NCBI GenBank assembly: GCA_964415245.1
Contig: CAYQAJ010000064.1
Span: 1 to 20,109 of the forward strand
Source: CAYQAJ01 sp964415245
Lineage (GTDB): Bacteria > Planctomycetota > Planctomycetia > Pirellulales > Pirellulaceae
Reading direction: 5' to 3'
Length of the DNA: 20,109 nt
Under the pieces are notes generated by a model that had not been told where the DNA came from, ran no database searches, and saw nothing but the letters and a program-made list of their open reading frames with translations. Every line of letters begins with the position of its first letter. Within the stretch, counting starts at the first letter, position 1. Below, piece after piece: positions 7,804 through 15,803 of the stretch. The position numbers and the translations under genes were made by a program.

Positions 7804-7816
7804 TTTACCGTGTAAA
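7804..7816. promoter_or_regulatory. Perfect 5-3-5 palindrome between divergent genes
   Basis: TTTAC-CGT-GTAAA lies 83 bases upstream of the VIT-vWA start and 200 bases upstream of the CBS-protein start, in an AT-richer stretch of the 294-base divergent spacer (7722-8015). A TAGAAT -10-like box for the minus strand lies at 7784-7789, but no -35 box at proper spacing was found. It could be an operator for either gene. The rest of the spacer shows nothing further. Confidence 0.25.
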
Positions 7817-8015
7817 GCGTTTGTAACGCGGGGCAAAGCGATGGCTGCCGGAGAAACCGTCGCGGCTGCTCAACAGCGGGCAAATACGAGGCAAACGGGC
7901 ACTATGATTCATTGACGAGTCGCGGTCCGTCATGGCCGATCGCTCGCGCCGCGCCCCGGATATCAGCCCCCCATGCGGCGGCACCGCAACTTGCACTGCT
8001 CCCACGGAGTGCCCC

Positions 8016-8801
8016 ATGGCTTCGATTTCCTCCGCCGTAAGTCGCCCGGCCGCATGGGTCAAGAAAGTCTGGCTGGCCGCGGCGGACCGGTTGTCGGGAT
8101 CGCGCCGCCGCAACGCGGTGCACGAACGGCCGTCGCATCCGACGGGCGACCAACAAGCTGCATTCGACTGGAAGTACGAGGTCGACAACGATCGAATCTT
8201 CGACAAGCGCCAACTCATCTTCCGCCTGATGCAGCTCAGCAAAAACGCTCTGTTCGAGAGCCGCGTGCAGGTGCGGCACTTGATGTCGCGACGCGTGGGA
8301 ACGGTGCTGCCGAACGCTTCGGTCGATGAAGTGGTCAAACTCATGCGGCAACGCCGCGTGCGGCACGTGCTGGTGTGCAATCTCAGGGGCGATCTGGTGG
8401 GCATCATCAGCGATCGTGACGCGCGTGGCAAATGCGCCTCGACCGCGGCCGAGTTGATGACGGCCAAACCTGTCACCATTGCGCCCGATGCCGCGATCAA
8501 CCCGGCCATTACCGTGATGATGCGCCATGGGATCTCCTGCCTGCCGGTCCTGAAACAGGGACGGCTCTGCGGCGTGCTGACCACGACCGATCTCTTGCTG
8601 GCGCTGCAGTGCACATTGCAGATGCTGATGCGGGCCAATGCAGAAGCCGGCGGCTCGTCGGCGATCGACGGCCTCGGCGAATCTGGCCCGACGACACCCG
8701 ACGCAAACGAGACCGACAATGCCGCGCGGCAGGACGAAGCGTCGCCGTGCGAATCGCGTGTCGACATCACGATGACACCGTCGCCGTTGGCTCCGCGCTA
8801 A
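8016..8801 (+). CDS. Protein with paired CBS domains
   Basis: A 261-residue soluble protein with a tandem CBS pair (a Bateman module) at about residues 85-138 and 143-200. The repeated pattern is clear: VRHLMSRRVGTVLPNASVDE ... VGIISDRD, then AAELMTAKPVTIAPDAAIN ... CGVLTTTDLL. Such modules bind adenosine nucleotides and usually regulate a partner. No enzyme or transporter domain is attached here; the first 80 residues are basic and unrecognised, and the last 60 are a polar, probably disordered tail. Start ATG 8016 has GGAG eight bases upstream; an open frame from 7932 lacks this. The gene diverges from the VIT-vWA gene and is followed at once by a palindromic element that may end transcription. 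The regulated process is unknown. Confidence 0.9.
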   Translation: MASISSAVSRPAAWVKKVWLAAADRLSGSRRRNAVHERPSHPTGDQQAAFDWKYEVDNDRIFDKRQLIFRLMQLSKNALFESRVQVRHLMSRRVGTVLPNASVDEVVKLMRQRRVRHVLVCNLRGDLVGIISDRDARGKCASTAAELMTAKPVTIAPDAAINPAITVMMRHGISCLPVLKQGRLCGVLTTTDLLLALQCTLQMLMRANAEAGGSSAIDGLGESGPTTPDANETDNAARQDEASPCESRVDITMTPSPLAPR

Positions 8802-8806
8802 ACGAA

Positions 8807-8899
8807 GCTGTTTCAAAACCGTCGGGGACTGGCTCAATTTGCGCAGTCTGCGGAGCAAATTGTGCCTGTCCCCTTCTCCGCAGACGGTTTTGCAACAGC
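8807..8899. repeat. 93-base imperfect palindrome after the CBS gene
   Basis: The left arm (8807-8842) matches the reverse complement of the right arms. 8807-8823 pairs with 8883-8899 with one mismatch, and 8824-8842 pairs with 8855-8873 with two. The right side has nine extra bases (8874-8882) between its two arms. The loop itself contains CAG/CTG. It starts six bases after the CBS stop. Both long arms and position fit a dispersed palindromic element or small non-autonomous mobile repeat that may also terminate transcription. The remainder of the spacer (8900-9069) shows no clear feature. Confidence 0.8.
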
Positions 8900-9069
8900 G
8901 TGTATTCGAATCGACTACGTCGGGCGCGCCGCACAGGCCGCACAATCGCCACGTCCGGCTCACCGCGCCGAACGGGCGTGAACTACGTTTGAGGTAGGCC
9001 GGCGTATGCCAACGAGGTCGGCCTGTTTCTCCCTCCGCGAGGAAGCCGGCGGCGACCGGCGAGACGGCC

Positions 9070-9657
9070 ATGCCAACTCTTTCCATCGGAACCTTGCGAA
9101 TCGCGGCGCTCGTCGGGGTCGCGCTACTGATTGCCAGCGGACTGGGCTGCCAGCGATCGACGCAGCCGACCGGTTCGCCCGCGGCGCCCAAGTCGGCGTC
9201 GGCTGCCACACCGACTTCCGCGTCGCCCCAATCTCCAGCTAACCAGAATGCGGGTGCGAAAGGCGCGAAAGCGCGCGATGCGGCGCAACAAGGCGCCCGG
9301 CCCTCATCGGCCAACCAGCGCGACGAGAAAGCCACGTCGAAAGCCGCGTCGAGCGAGGCCGAGACCGCGACCTTTGTCGCCCCCTACCCGCACCGCATGG
9401 ATCCCTTTCACCGCCCCGACCTGCACAAGCTCGTGCAAGCCCGAGGCTCGGCGCGAGGCGACGGCGCCGACGTGCGATTGAAGGGTTTCGTGAACGTCGA
9501 CGGGCTCAGGGCGCTGTTAGCCGTCGACGGCAACGTGGTCTCGGTCCGCCCCGGCGAAGAGTGCGCCGGCGTCGAAGTAATCGAAGTCGCGCCGCCCCGC
9601 GTGATCTTGCAGCGGGGCCGACTTCGCTGGACGGAAGATTTGTCGACGGTGCAGTGA
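9070..9657 (+). CDS. PilP/GspC-like lipoprotein
   Basis: A 195-residue probable lipoprotein. A hydrophobic signal (residues 8-26) ends in SGLGC with Cys27 as the expected lipidated residue; Leu sits at -2 rather than the usual -3. Residues 28-100 are a low-complexity Ala/Ser/Pro/Lys linker. Residues about 105-195 resemble the small beta domain of PilP and the homology region of GspC: DPFHRP, then VRLKGFVNVDGLRALLAVDG, then VRPGEECAGVEVIEVAPPRVIL. In type IV pili and type II secretion that domain links the inner-membrane PilN/PilO (GspL/GspM) complex to the secretin. A secretin and a PilO-like gene lie about 2-5 kb away on the other strand, so the same role is likely. The Shine-Dalgarno is weak. 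Fold assignment is by motif only. Confidence 0.75.
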   Translation: MPTLSIGTLRIAALVGVALLIASGLGCQRSTQPTGSPAAPKSASAATPTSASPQSPANQNAGAKGAKARDAAQQGARPSSANQRDEKATSKAASSEAETATFVAPYPHRMDPFHRPDLHKLVQARGSARGDGADVRLKGFVNVDGLRALLAVDGNVVSVRPGEECAGVEVIEVAPPRVILQRGRLRWTEDLSTVQ

Positions 9658-9696
9658 AGGCGCTCAGGCCGGGCAACTCTGCTTGCGGCCTCCGCG

Positions 9697-9738
9697 AAGC
9701 CGTCAGCTATCAGCCGTCAGCCGTCAGCCGTCAGCCGG
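9697..9738. repeat. Heptamer tandem array (6 units) overlapping a stop codon
   Basis: Six 7-base units: AAGCCGT, CAGCTAT, CAGCCGT, CAGCCGT, CAGCCGT, CAGCCGG. The minus-strand gene at 9724-10326 ends inside the array; its last codons and its TGA stop are built from repeat units. The array starts 39 bases after the stop of the convergent PilP-like gene, so it sits in a convergent junction. Confidence 0.85.
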
Positions 9739-10326
9739 CGGTGGTGACTCTCCATCGGAGTCCGGACCTTCCGTTGTCCGCGCCACGGGCGTTGGTTCTT
9801 TGGTCGCGTGGCGGGAGAACGCGTACCGTCTCCACTTGTCCGATCCCGACGCGCGTGACCGCTCGAACTCGCGAATGCCGTCAGCCGGAACCAGGTAAAT
9901 CAAGTTGTCCACCCGGATTGCGTAGAGCGTGTTGTACGTGCGCGGTACGTATTCCGCCACCGCTCCATCCAAGGAGATTATGCCGTCGCTCAGCGATGCC
10001 ATGCGGGACAACTTGCAGCCACCGAGACACCCGTGGGTCGTGAACTGCACGCCGTATTGCCCCGGCCCGCGCTTCGTGAACACGAACGACGAGTACGTGC
10101 GCAGGCCATCGTTGATCCACTCACCAGCCAGGTCGATGTCGGTAGCCAGCAAGGAAGGATCTGCCGGGGCGTCGACGCTCTTTGCTCGATATTCGCGAGC
10201 ACGCCGCTCGAGATGCCATCGTGTCGACGTTGCGGAATCCGGAATGAAGACAATCGCGCAGAGTACGGCAACGATACCGAGGACGGCGACGATCTCAGCA
10301 AGCGTTTGCCTACGAACGTATCGCAT
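9724..10326 (-). CDS. Single-pass membrane protein of unknown function
   Basis: About 200 residues, no recognised family. A membrane segment (TLAEIVAVLGIVAVLCAIVF, about residues 8-28) follows a short basic head, so the bulk should lie outside the cytoplasm. The body has LAGEWINDGLRTYSSFVFTKRGPG and GCLGGCKLSRMASLSDG segments that suggest a small beta domain with a cysteine pair. The ATG at 10326 is chosen because it places a short basic head before the membrane segment; an ATG at 10380 would add 18 basic residues, and neither has a strong ribosome binding site. The C-terminus is Pro/Ser/Asp-rich and the stop lies in a heptamer array. It converges with the PilP-like gene. Coding nature is supported by the coherent membrane and body sequence. 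Confidence 0.65.
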   Translation of the reverse strand: MRYVRRQTLAEIVAVLGIVAVLCAIVFIPDSATSTRWHLERRAREYRAKSVDAPADPSLLATDIDLAGEWINDGLRTYSSFVFTKRGPGQYGVQFTTHGCLGGCKLSRMASLSDGIISLDGAVAEYVPRTYNTLYAIRVDNLIYLVPADGIREFERSRASGSDKWRRYAFSRHATKEPTPVARTTEGPDSDGESPPPADG

Positions 10327-10527
10327 TCGGATTGTCCAACGAATGTCGGCGTTCACCCGTCGACGGCGAGCGATATGCATTACAGGAGCTGCGCGGCCCG
10401 CGGCTCCGGCGCAACAGAGTGTTCAGCACCACCTCTAGAATAAGAAATCCGATTTCCCGCGGAACGCTTTGGGGATGTGTGGCGGCTGAAGACCGTCGGC
10501 TCCAACGCCTCGTTCGCAGGCACGGAA

Positions 10528-10896
10528 TTAATCGACTGCGCCTGCTCTACCAGCGACATCCGACCAGCGGAATGTTCCGTCATCCGATTTAACTTCAATC
10601 CGACAACTGTGCCATTCATCCTTTCGGACGCCGGCGATGGCGTGCGCTTGATCCAAGGTGACTTCAAGATCCTCAAAGCACTCCATTGCCAAGCAGCGCC
10701 CGTCGTCCATCAGAAAGTAGAGGTTGCAACCGTCGATCCCGCCCGGACGCCGTTTCTTCCAAATGATGCCGTGTGTGATTGCGATCCAGTCCGGGCAAAT
10801 CGGTTCCAGCGTATCCGCCGGGTATATCTCGACTGGCTTGAGCTCATCACGCAAGCGGGCGAATCGCACGATGTATTCGACGCCGTCCCAAGTCAC
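10528..10896 (-). CDS. Small cytoplasmic protein of unknown function
   Basis: A 122-residue protein with no signal or membrane segment. I do not recognise the family. The composition is that of a real folded protein (aromatic, acidic and hydrophobic residues well spread): IYPADTLEPICPDWIAITHG, then GCNLYFLMDDGRCLAMECFED, then HAIAGVRKDEWHSCRIEVKS. Five cysteines are present without a metal-site spacing. The start is a GTG at 10896 with GGTGA just upstream; no ATG gives the full frame. The 201-base spacer to the next leftward gene start (10327-10527) shows nothing recognisable. Confidence 0.6.
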   Translation of the reverse strand: MTWDGVEYIVRFARLRDELKPVEIYPADTLEPICPDWIAITHGIIWKKRRPGGIDGCNLYFLMDDGRCLAMECFEDLEVTLDQAHAIAGVRKDEWHSCRIEVKSDDGTFRWSDVAGRAGAVD

Positions 10897-11220
10897 GCTT
10901 CACCAATGCCAGAGAACTTGCTATTAGGCTGAAACTTCTTCGGCAAACCCTGGAAGTTGAAGAACTTCGTCAATATGCAGGTTCGCTAACGGCGCGCAGC
11001 TATCGCCTTGCCGCAAGTCCAATTGTAACCATTGGTTGCCCGTTGGTCACGCCATTTGCCGCGTAATAGGACGTTTCCGCCAAGGGCTCTTCAGGCTCTT
11101 AGGACTGCCGAGCCAAGGTTTTCGGTGCGGACGCAAATACTATCAATGCGCACGGCTGCGGTTTGGAAAACCGAGACCGGCATCGAGATCCAGGTCGCTG
11201 CGAAGTTCGCAGTGCGCCGC

Positions 11221-11424
11221 GACCCTGACGGGGTCGTTCTGCCAGCCCAGGCTGAAGGCCTGGGGATTCGGTTGCGCGCGACGATGCATCGACCCTGTAG
11301 GGGTCGTTCCACATTGCGGTGCCGGCGACGAATCGAGGCGACAGAGGCGCCAGGGAACGGCCCCTACAGGGCCGGGGCAATTGATATTGGGGACCCCTGT
11401 TCCCCAGGCCTTCAGCCTGGGCTG
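11221..11424. repeat. Inverted pair of palindromic elements in a 671-base spacer
   Basis: Two elements face each other. Bases 11243-11266 and 11401-11424 are perfect 24-base inverted copies, each containing the hairpin CAGGC-TGAAG-GCCTG. Inside them, 11291-11310 and 11354-11373 are inverted copies differing at two positions that pair with each other within a small hairpin (GACCC/GGGTC in one, GGCCC/GGGCC in the other). A further GACCC/GGGTC hairpin lies at 11221-11235, and GGCCT/AGGCC at 11433-11445. The element lies downstream of the secretin stop. The rest of the spacer (10897-11220 and 11446-11567) holds no gene I can support. Confidence 0.75.
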
Positions 11425-11567
11425 ACAGAAATGGCCTTTCAGGCCGACGGTAGTCGCGCCTCCGTCGCTCCCACGGATACGAGCCCCCGTGTATGCAGCG
11501 CGTAGCGGCGACACGCGGCACCAACAGCGCGATGGGACAAAGCCACATTTCGATTCTCGACCGCCCG

Positions 11568-13520
11568 CTATGGTCCCTGCGGAAGGCGCGTTAAGTCGGC
11601 GCGGCGCGGTTGATTATCGTAAGAGCTGGTTGGCGTTGCCGGCAGACGGCGAACGTCGCGGCGTGGGTCGGTTGATGTCGACCACCGCCAGTCGCCGTAG
11701 CGCTGCGACGTGGTGGTGCCCGGCGCCGGGGGAAGGCGTTCGGGCTGCGGCGCGCCGTTGATCCATTCACGCGGCAACACGGAGGGCGGCGTTACGCAAT
11801 CGTCGCACGGTCCCCACGGCCATCCCTGGGGTGCGGGCGGAATGAGATCGAGCTGGGCGCGACCGGTATACATGGCCGCGGCTTCGCGGCCTCGCGGCGG
11901 CGTATCGGGCATAACAAGCTCGGTCGAAAGGAAAACAACCAGCTCGCTTTCGCGCACGGTCGTGTCCGACGCGCTGAACAGCTTGCCGAATCCCCAAACG
12001 TCCTTGAGGTAGGGAATGCCGCGCCTCTCGGTAATCAGCGTCCGCTGCCGCAAGCCGCCGATAACGAGCGTCTGGCCGTTCGCCACGCGTACGACCGTCT
12101 GCGCCTCGCGCTTGTCGATGATCGGTTGCGGGTTCGCACCCGAAGTGAACCCGGTCAAACGGCTGAAGCTGGGCGTGACGTCGAGCTGAATCGTTCCGTC
12201 GGAAGCGATGTGCGGCGTGACATCGAGAACGACGCCGGCTTCGCGAAAGGCCGTCGTGCCGATGTTACCCCCCTGGCCCGTCTGCGTAAGCTGCTGAAAC
12301 GGGATTTCGGTTATGATCTGAATCTTCGCCGGCTCGCGGTCGACCACCGTCACCATGGGGTCGGCCAACAAGCGCGAATCCTTGCACGTGCTGAGCAAAT
12401 CGATGACGGCCGTAATGTCGAAGTAGCGACTGAGGGTCATAAAGGTCATCACGCCCGAAGGATCGGTGGCGGCCACCGGCACTTGCAGCAGCGTGTCGAA
12501 GCTGAACACGCTCTGCGGCTCGCCCGAATCGTCATAGCGGCCCTGGAGTGCGTGATTCCAGTTGACTCCCAGCCGCTCGACGTCCTCGAGGCTGATGTCG
12601 TAGATCAGGGCGGTGATGCGGACCTGGGGGCGGGGCACGTCCATCTGCCGCACGGCGCGCTCGATCAGTGCCAGCGACGCCGGATAGTCGATCACCACCA
12701 GCCGGTTCTCCGCATCGACCGTGGTGACTTTTCCTTCCTTGCTGGCGAGCGATTGCAGCGCTTCCTTGAGCGAATCCGACTTCACGAACTGCGGCGCGTA
12801 CTGCCACACCTGAAGCTGCGCCGAGTCGCTTCCCGCGCCTCCCGCCTGGGCAAGGGCCGCCTCATCCACGTCGCGGGCGAAATTGCGGATGAGCGCCACG
12901 CGCTCGGGCAAGTCAACCACGATCAAGCTGCGGGCCGAGGGAACCGCCTCGATGCGGCCTTGGGGCGACGCCAGCAATTGCGCCCCCGCGGCCAGGTCCT
13001 CGGGCTTGGCGGCGCGCAAGGTAATGGTGGCCGACTCGAACAACGGGCTGTAGCTTCCCAGCTTGTCCAGCGGCATGACGACCAGGCCGTTTCCGACGAT
13101 GCGGTAACCGTAGCCGTTGGCGTAGAGCACCGAGTGCAGGATCTCTTTCAGCGGGGCGTTGCGAAACACGCCGTTGACCTGCCCGCCGACGTCCTGGCCG
13201 ACGACGAGATTCACGCCCCACGACTGGCTGATCGTGAACAGGGCTTGTCGCAACGTGGCGTCGTTGAGCGTCAGGTCGCCGCGACGTTCCAGCGCGGCCA
13301 TGACTTCGCCGAGGGGAGCGACAGCACCTTGATCGCCGGGCGGCTGTCCGCACGCTTTGCGAGGCGAAAACCCTACCGGGGCCGCGGCAAGGAGCAGTGC
13401 TATGCCCAGCAGAAGGGGGGCAAGCGGCCCCGGGCCCGACACCAGCGGCGCCAACCGCCGGACTTCACGCGCAACAGCGCACGTGTCCCGGCGGCCCACC
13501 ATACGGCAGTCCGCTTTCAT
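11568..13520 (-). CDS. gspD: Secretin (GspD/PilQ family)
   Basis: The outer-membrane pore of the type II secretion or type IV pilus-like system, 650 residues. A hydrophobic signal segment (about residues 30-52) follows a long basic head. Residues about 80-150 form the N0/STN-like domain (LTLNDATLRQALFTIS), about 164-220 and 237-298 form N1-type ring domains, and about 298-540 the secretin barrel, with VNWN, TQTGQGGNIGTT, VVRVANGQTLVIGGL and IPYLKDVWGFGKLF motifs. The last 110 residues are Pro/Arg-rich with a CDDC pair. The ATG at 13520 is chosen because GGGAGGACAC precedes it; an upstream in-frame start at 13607 adds unlikely sequence. A 145-base spacer separates it from the PilO-like gene, so it may have its own promoter although it belongs to the same cluster. 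Confidence 0.95.
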   Translation of the reverse strand: MKADCRMVGRRDTCAVAREVRRLAPLVSGPGPLAPLLLGIALLLAAAPVGFSPRKACGQPPGDQGAVAPLGEVMAALERRGDLTLNDATLRQALFTISQSWGVNLVVGQDVGGQVNGVFRNAPLKEILHSVLYANGYGYRIVGNGLVVMPLDKLGSYSPLFESATITLRAAKPEDLAAGAQLLASPQGRIEAVPSARSLIVVDLPERVALIRNFARDVDEAALAQAGGAGSDSAQLQVWQYAPQFVKSDSLKEALQSLASKEGKVTTVDAENRLVVIDYPASLALIERAVRQMDVPRPQVRITALIYDISLEDVERLGVNWNHALQGRYDDSGEPQSVFSFDTLLQVPVAATDPSGVMTFMTLSRYFDITAVIDLLSTCKDSRLLADPMVTVVDREPAKIQIITEIPFQQLTQTGQGGNIGTTAFREAGVVLDVTPHIASDGTIQLDVTPSFSRLTGFTSGANPQPIIDKREAQTVVRVANGQTLVIGGLRQRTLITERRGIPYLKDVWGFGKLFSASDTTVRESELVVFLSTELVMPDTPPRGREAAAMYTGRAQLDLIPPAPQGWPWGPCDDCVTPPSVLPREWINGAPQPERLPPAPGTTTSQRYGDWRWSTSTDPRRDVRRLPATPTSSYDNQPRRADLTRLPQGP

Positions 13521-13665
13521 GTGTCCTCCCGTGACACCGACAAACCGGCGGCCCCTCCGTGACGTCGCGAGCGGTGGGCCGGGTTGCCGAATCAGCCAAG
13601 CGGCCATGTGGGCCGGCGTGACTGCCTTCCTATTACTACTGCCTTCTCGCCATGCCGCGCGAGAC

Positions 13666-14301
13666 TCAGGCGGAACCAGGATCGGCGTTCTCCTCCAGGT
13701 CGAACACCATCACTTCCAGTTCCATGATCACTTCCTTGCCCGCTTCGTCGGCCGGGCGGAGCAGGAAGGTCCGCGTGTGCAGCAGCTTGTCGCTCGTGCG
13801 CAAATGCGAAAGCACCTCCTGCAAGTTGGCCAAAGGACCCGACGCCGAAATCACAATCCGTTGCGTTCGCAGGGTGTAGGGCGTCGCTTCGGCCTTGCGC
13901 GACGGCGCGGCAGCCGCCAGGGGATCGTCGTCCTTGGTCCACGGGCGCCGCGCCGGAGGACCCAGCTCAATCCGCCGCAGGCTGCAGCCGCTACGGCGGA
14001 CCAGCTCGACCCATTCGTTGCGAAGCTCGTAAGCGTTGTCGTCGCCGACCGTGCGGGCATCCAGCTCGCTCAGCGCCAGGGCACGCTCGCTCGACAGCTC
14101 GCGCCACGTCGGCAGGCGATCGGCGTCGGTTCGGGCCTCCTCTAGCGACTGCATCAAATCTGCACGATGGTTGCGTAAGGCAAAATACTCATCGGCGGCG
14201 GGCCATACGACCAAAAGCCCGATGGCGCAAGTTAGGATTATGACGATCCAACGTCGCCTTCGCCGAGCGTCGGGCCGCGCCTTGCGTTCAACCGCTGCCA
14301 T
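13666..14301 (-). CDS. PilO/GspM-like assembly protein
   Basis: A 211-residue bitopic inner-membrane protein. A basic cytoplasmic head (residues 1-17) is followed by one membrane segment (about 18-37, WIVIILTCAIGLLVVWPA), a probable coiled coil (about 45-85) and a C-terminal domain (about 140-211) with the order YTLRTQRIVISASG, then LANLQEVLSHLRTSDKLLHTRTF, then VIMELEVMVFDLE, as expected for the ferredoxin-like domain of PilO or GspM. Known relatives pair with PilN/GspL in the platform that couples ATPase and pseudopilus. The ATG at 14301 has GGAGAGGG upstream and overlaps the end of the GspL-like gene by 14 bases, implying translational coupling. A longer open frame from 14631 is a shadow of that gene. 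Confidence 0.85.
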   Translation of the reverse strand: MAAVERKARPDARRRRRWIVIILTCAIGLLVVWPAADEYFALRNHRADLMQSLEEARTDADRLPTWRELSSERALALSELDARTVGDDNAYELRNEWVELVRRSGCSLRRIELGPPARRPWTKDDDPLAAAAPSRKAEATPYTLRTQRIVISASGPLANLQEVLSHLRTSDKLLHTRTFLLRPADEAGKEVIMELEVMVFDLEENADPGSA

Positions 14302-15799
14302 TTCCCTCTCCTTCCTCGATTGCGTCGGCCGCAAAGTCCGCCAATACGTCGAACCGCGTCGCCGGACCGGTCGGTAGACGCGCCGTCTGCGTCCCCCCCA
14401 GCGACACGCGGCTGAAACCGGGGCACTGGCGCAGCCACTGTACGAACTCAAATACGCCGTCGTCGGTGAAGGCCACGCCCGAGAGGACGACCTGCCCCTC
14501 GGCGTCGATAGCCAGATTGTCGAGCCACACGTCGTCGGGCAAGCAAGTGGCAACGCGCTCGGCCAATACGTTCCAGGCAGGCTGGGAGGCAGCGGCTTGG
14601 ATGCTGCGAAGGTGGGCCGCCTTGGCCTCATTGCGAAGCACGTCCCGACGTGCGGCCAGCGCCTCTTCTTGCAGAGGAGCGAGCTCGCTCAATTGGCGAT
14701 CGAGCTCGCCGCAGCCCTGCTTCTCGTACCACACCGCTGCCCACGCCCCCAGCGACACCAGCACCGCCGCCGCCAGAGGCAATAGCGTGCGGACAACGGC
14801 CGGCGTTAGCGGCTCGCGCGTCTTCGACTTGAGCCGCTCCAACAGGTTGGGGCCCATTTGCTCGGGATCGGTTATTTCATCGAGCAGGCAAGCGCCCAAA
14901 GCCGCGCCGAGCTCGCATCCGGCCGCCTCACCATCGACGCTCCAGCTTGTATCGAGCGCCGGAGCTTCCAGCCGCTTGACGACCAGCGACAGTTCGCTTT
15001 CGAAGGCGGGGAGCACCTCATCGACGGCCCGCGCGTCGCCGCACAGATACACCGTTTCGAGCCGCCCTTCGGCGAACGGGACGTAGCGCTGGCAGTAGCG
15101 CTGGAGCCGCGACATGTGGCCGGCCACGATCGACACCACGTTTTCCCGGACGTTCATGCCCGCGGGACGATAATCGAGCACCGGCTGTCCGCGGTGTGAG
15201 ATTCCCAGCTCGACCCCCCGCTCGCTCAGGCAGACGATGAGCGCGGGCCCGGTTGCATCTCCTCCGGCTCGCCCGACCAATCGCGCCAAGGAGACGAGCG
15301 AGGGTTCCACCCGCTTCAGCTCGATGCCCGAACGGTTAGCCGCCTCGACCAATGTGGCGAGAGTCTTTCGATTGACGACCGTCAAGAGGGCGTGCTGATG
15401 GCGGGCGTCGATCTGCCGTACGCTTCCGCCGAGGGCCTTCTTGCCGTGGCCCAGGGAGAGGTACAAGGCGCTGCGCTGTTCGAGCTGGGCCAGCTCGTGC
15501 CGCACGCGTTCGGTCGTTCCCGTGACGGCCCGCGTCACGCAGAAGTCGCCGTTGAGCGACACGTACACCGGCTGCCCTTGCAATCGGTGCTCGGTGGCGA
15601 GCTGCTTCAAGGCGGCGGTCAGCTCGGCGCCAGCCACCGTGGAGTGCAGCGAGGTCGCCTCGCGCCGCCAGGGAATGGTCTGGACGCGTGCCCGCCGCGG
15701 CGATCCCTCTTTTAGTTCACAAATCGCCAGGTTGAGCGTCGACCGGCAGACCTCGATGGCCACCGTACGCGCCACGCCGCGATGTCGGCTTCGAAACAT
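14288..15799 (-). CDS. gspL: GspL-like PilM-PilN fusion protein
   Basis: A 503-residue inner-membrane platform protein. Residues 1-310 are an actin-like PilM-type domain (VAIEVCRSTLNLAICEL start; LIVCLSERGVELGISHRG; ETVYLCGD; ELGAALGACL). GPNLLERLKSK at about 316-326 is the usual PilN beginning, followed by one membrane segment (about 335-357), a coiled coil (360-395) and a C-terminal PilN domain (about 405-490, VWLDNLAIDAEGQVVLSGVA). In type IV pili these are two proteins; in type II secretion they are one (GspL), which recruits the ATPase GspE. The start ATG (15799) has GGGGG upstream, lying in the end of the K-like gene four bases away. The 3' end overlaps the PilO-like gene. High confidence in architecture; T2S rather than pilus function is inference. 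Confidence 0.88.
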   Translation of the reverse strand: MFRSRHRGVARTVAIEVCRSTLNLAICELKEGSPRRARVQTIPWRREATSLHSTVAGAELTAALKQLATEHRLQGQPVYVSLNGDFCVTRAVTGTTERVRHELAQLEQRSALYLSLGHGKKALGGSVRQIDARHQHALLTVVNRKTLATLVEAANRSGIELKRVEPSLVSLARLVGRAGGDATGPALIVCLSERGVELGISHRGQPVLDYRPAGMNVRENVVSIVAGHMSRLQRYCQRYVPFAEGRLETVYLCGDARAVDEVLPAFESELSLVVKRLEAPALDTSWSVDGEAAGCELGAALGACLLDEITDPEQMGPNLLERLKSKTREPLTPAVVRTLLPLAAAVLVSLGAWAAVWYEKQGCGELDRQLSELAPLQEEALAARRDVLRNEAKAAHLRSIQAAASQPAWNVLAERVATCLPDDVWLDNLAIDAEGQVVLSGVAFTDDGVFEFVQWLRQCPGFSRVSLGGTQTARLPTGPATRFDVLADFAADAIEEGEGNGSG

Positions 15800-15803
15800 T
15801 CAA

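Noticed and set aside
7902..9335. Minus-strand open frame of 477 codons
   Set aside because: It crosses the CBS gene, the palindrome and the lipoprotein gene in antisense; no coherent protein.
11032..11505. Plus-strand open frames over the palindromic elements
   Set aside because: They consist largely of repeat sequence and lack a ribosome binding site or a fold.
12126..13562. Plus-strand open frame of 478 codons
   Set aside because: Exactly opposite the secretin; rich in His, Arg and Val with no recognisable domain.
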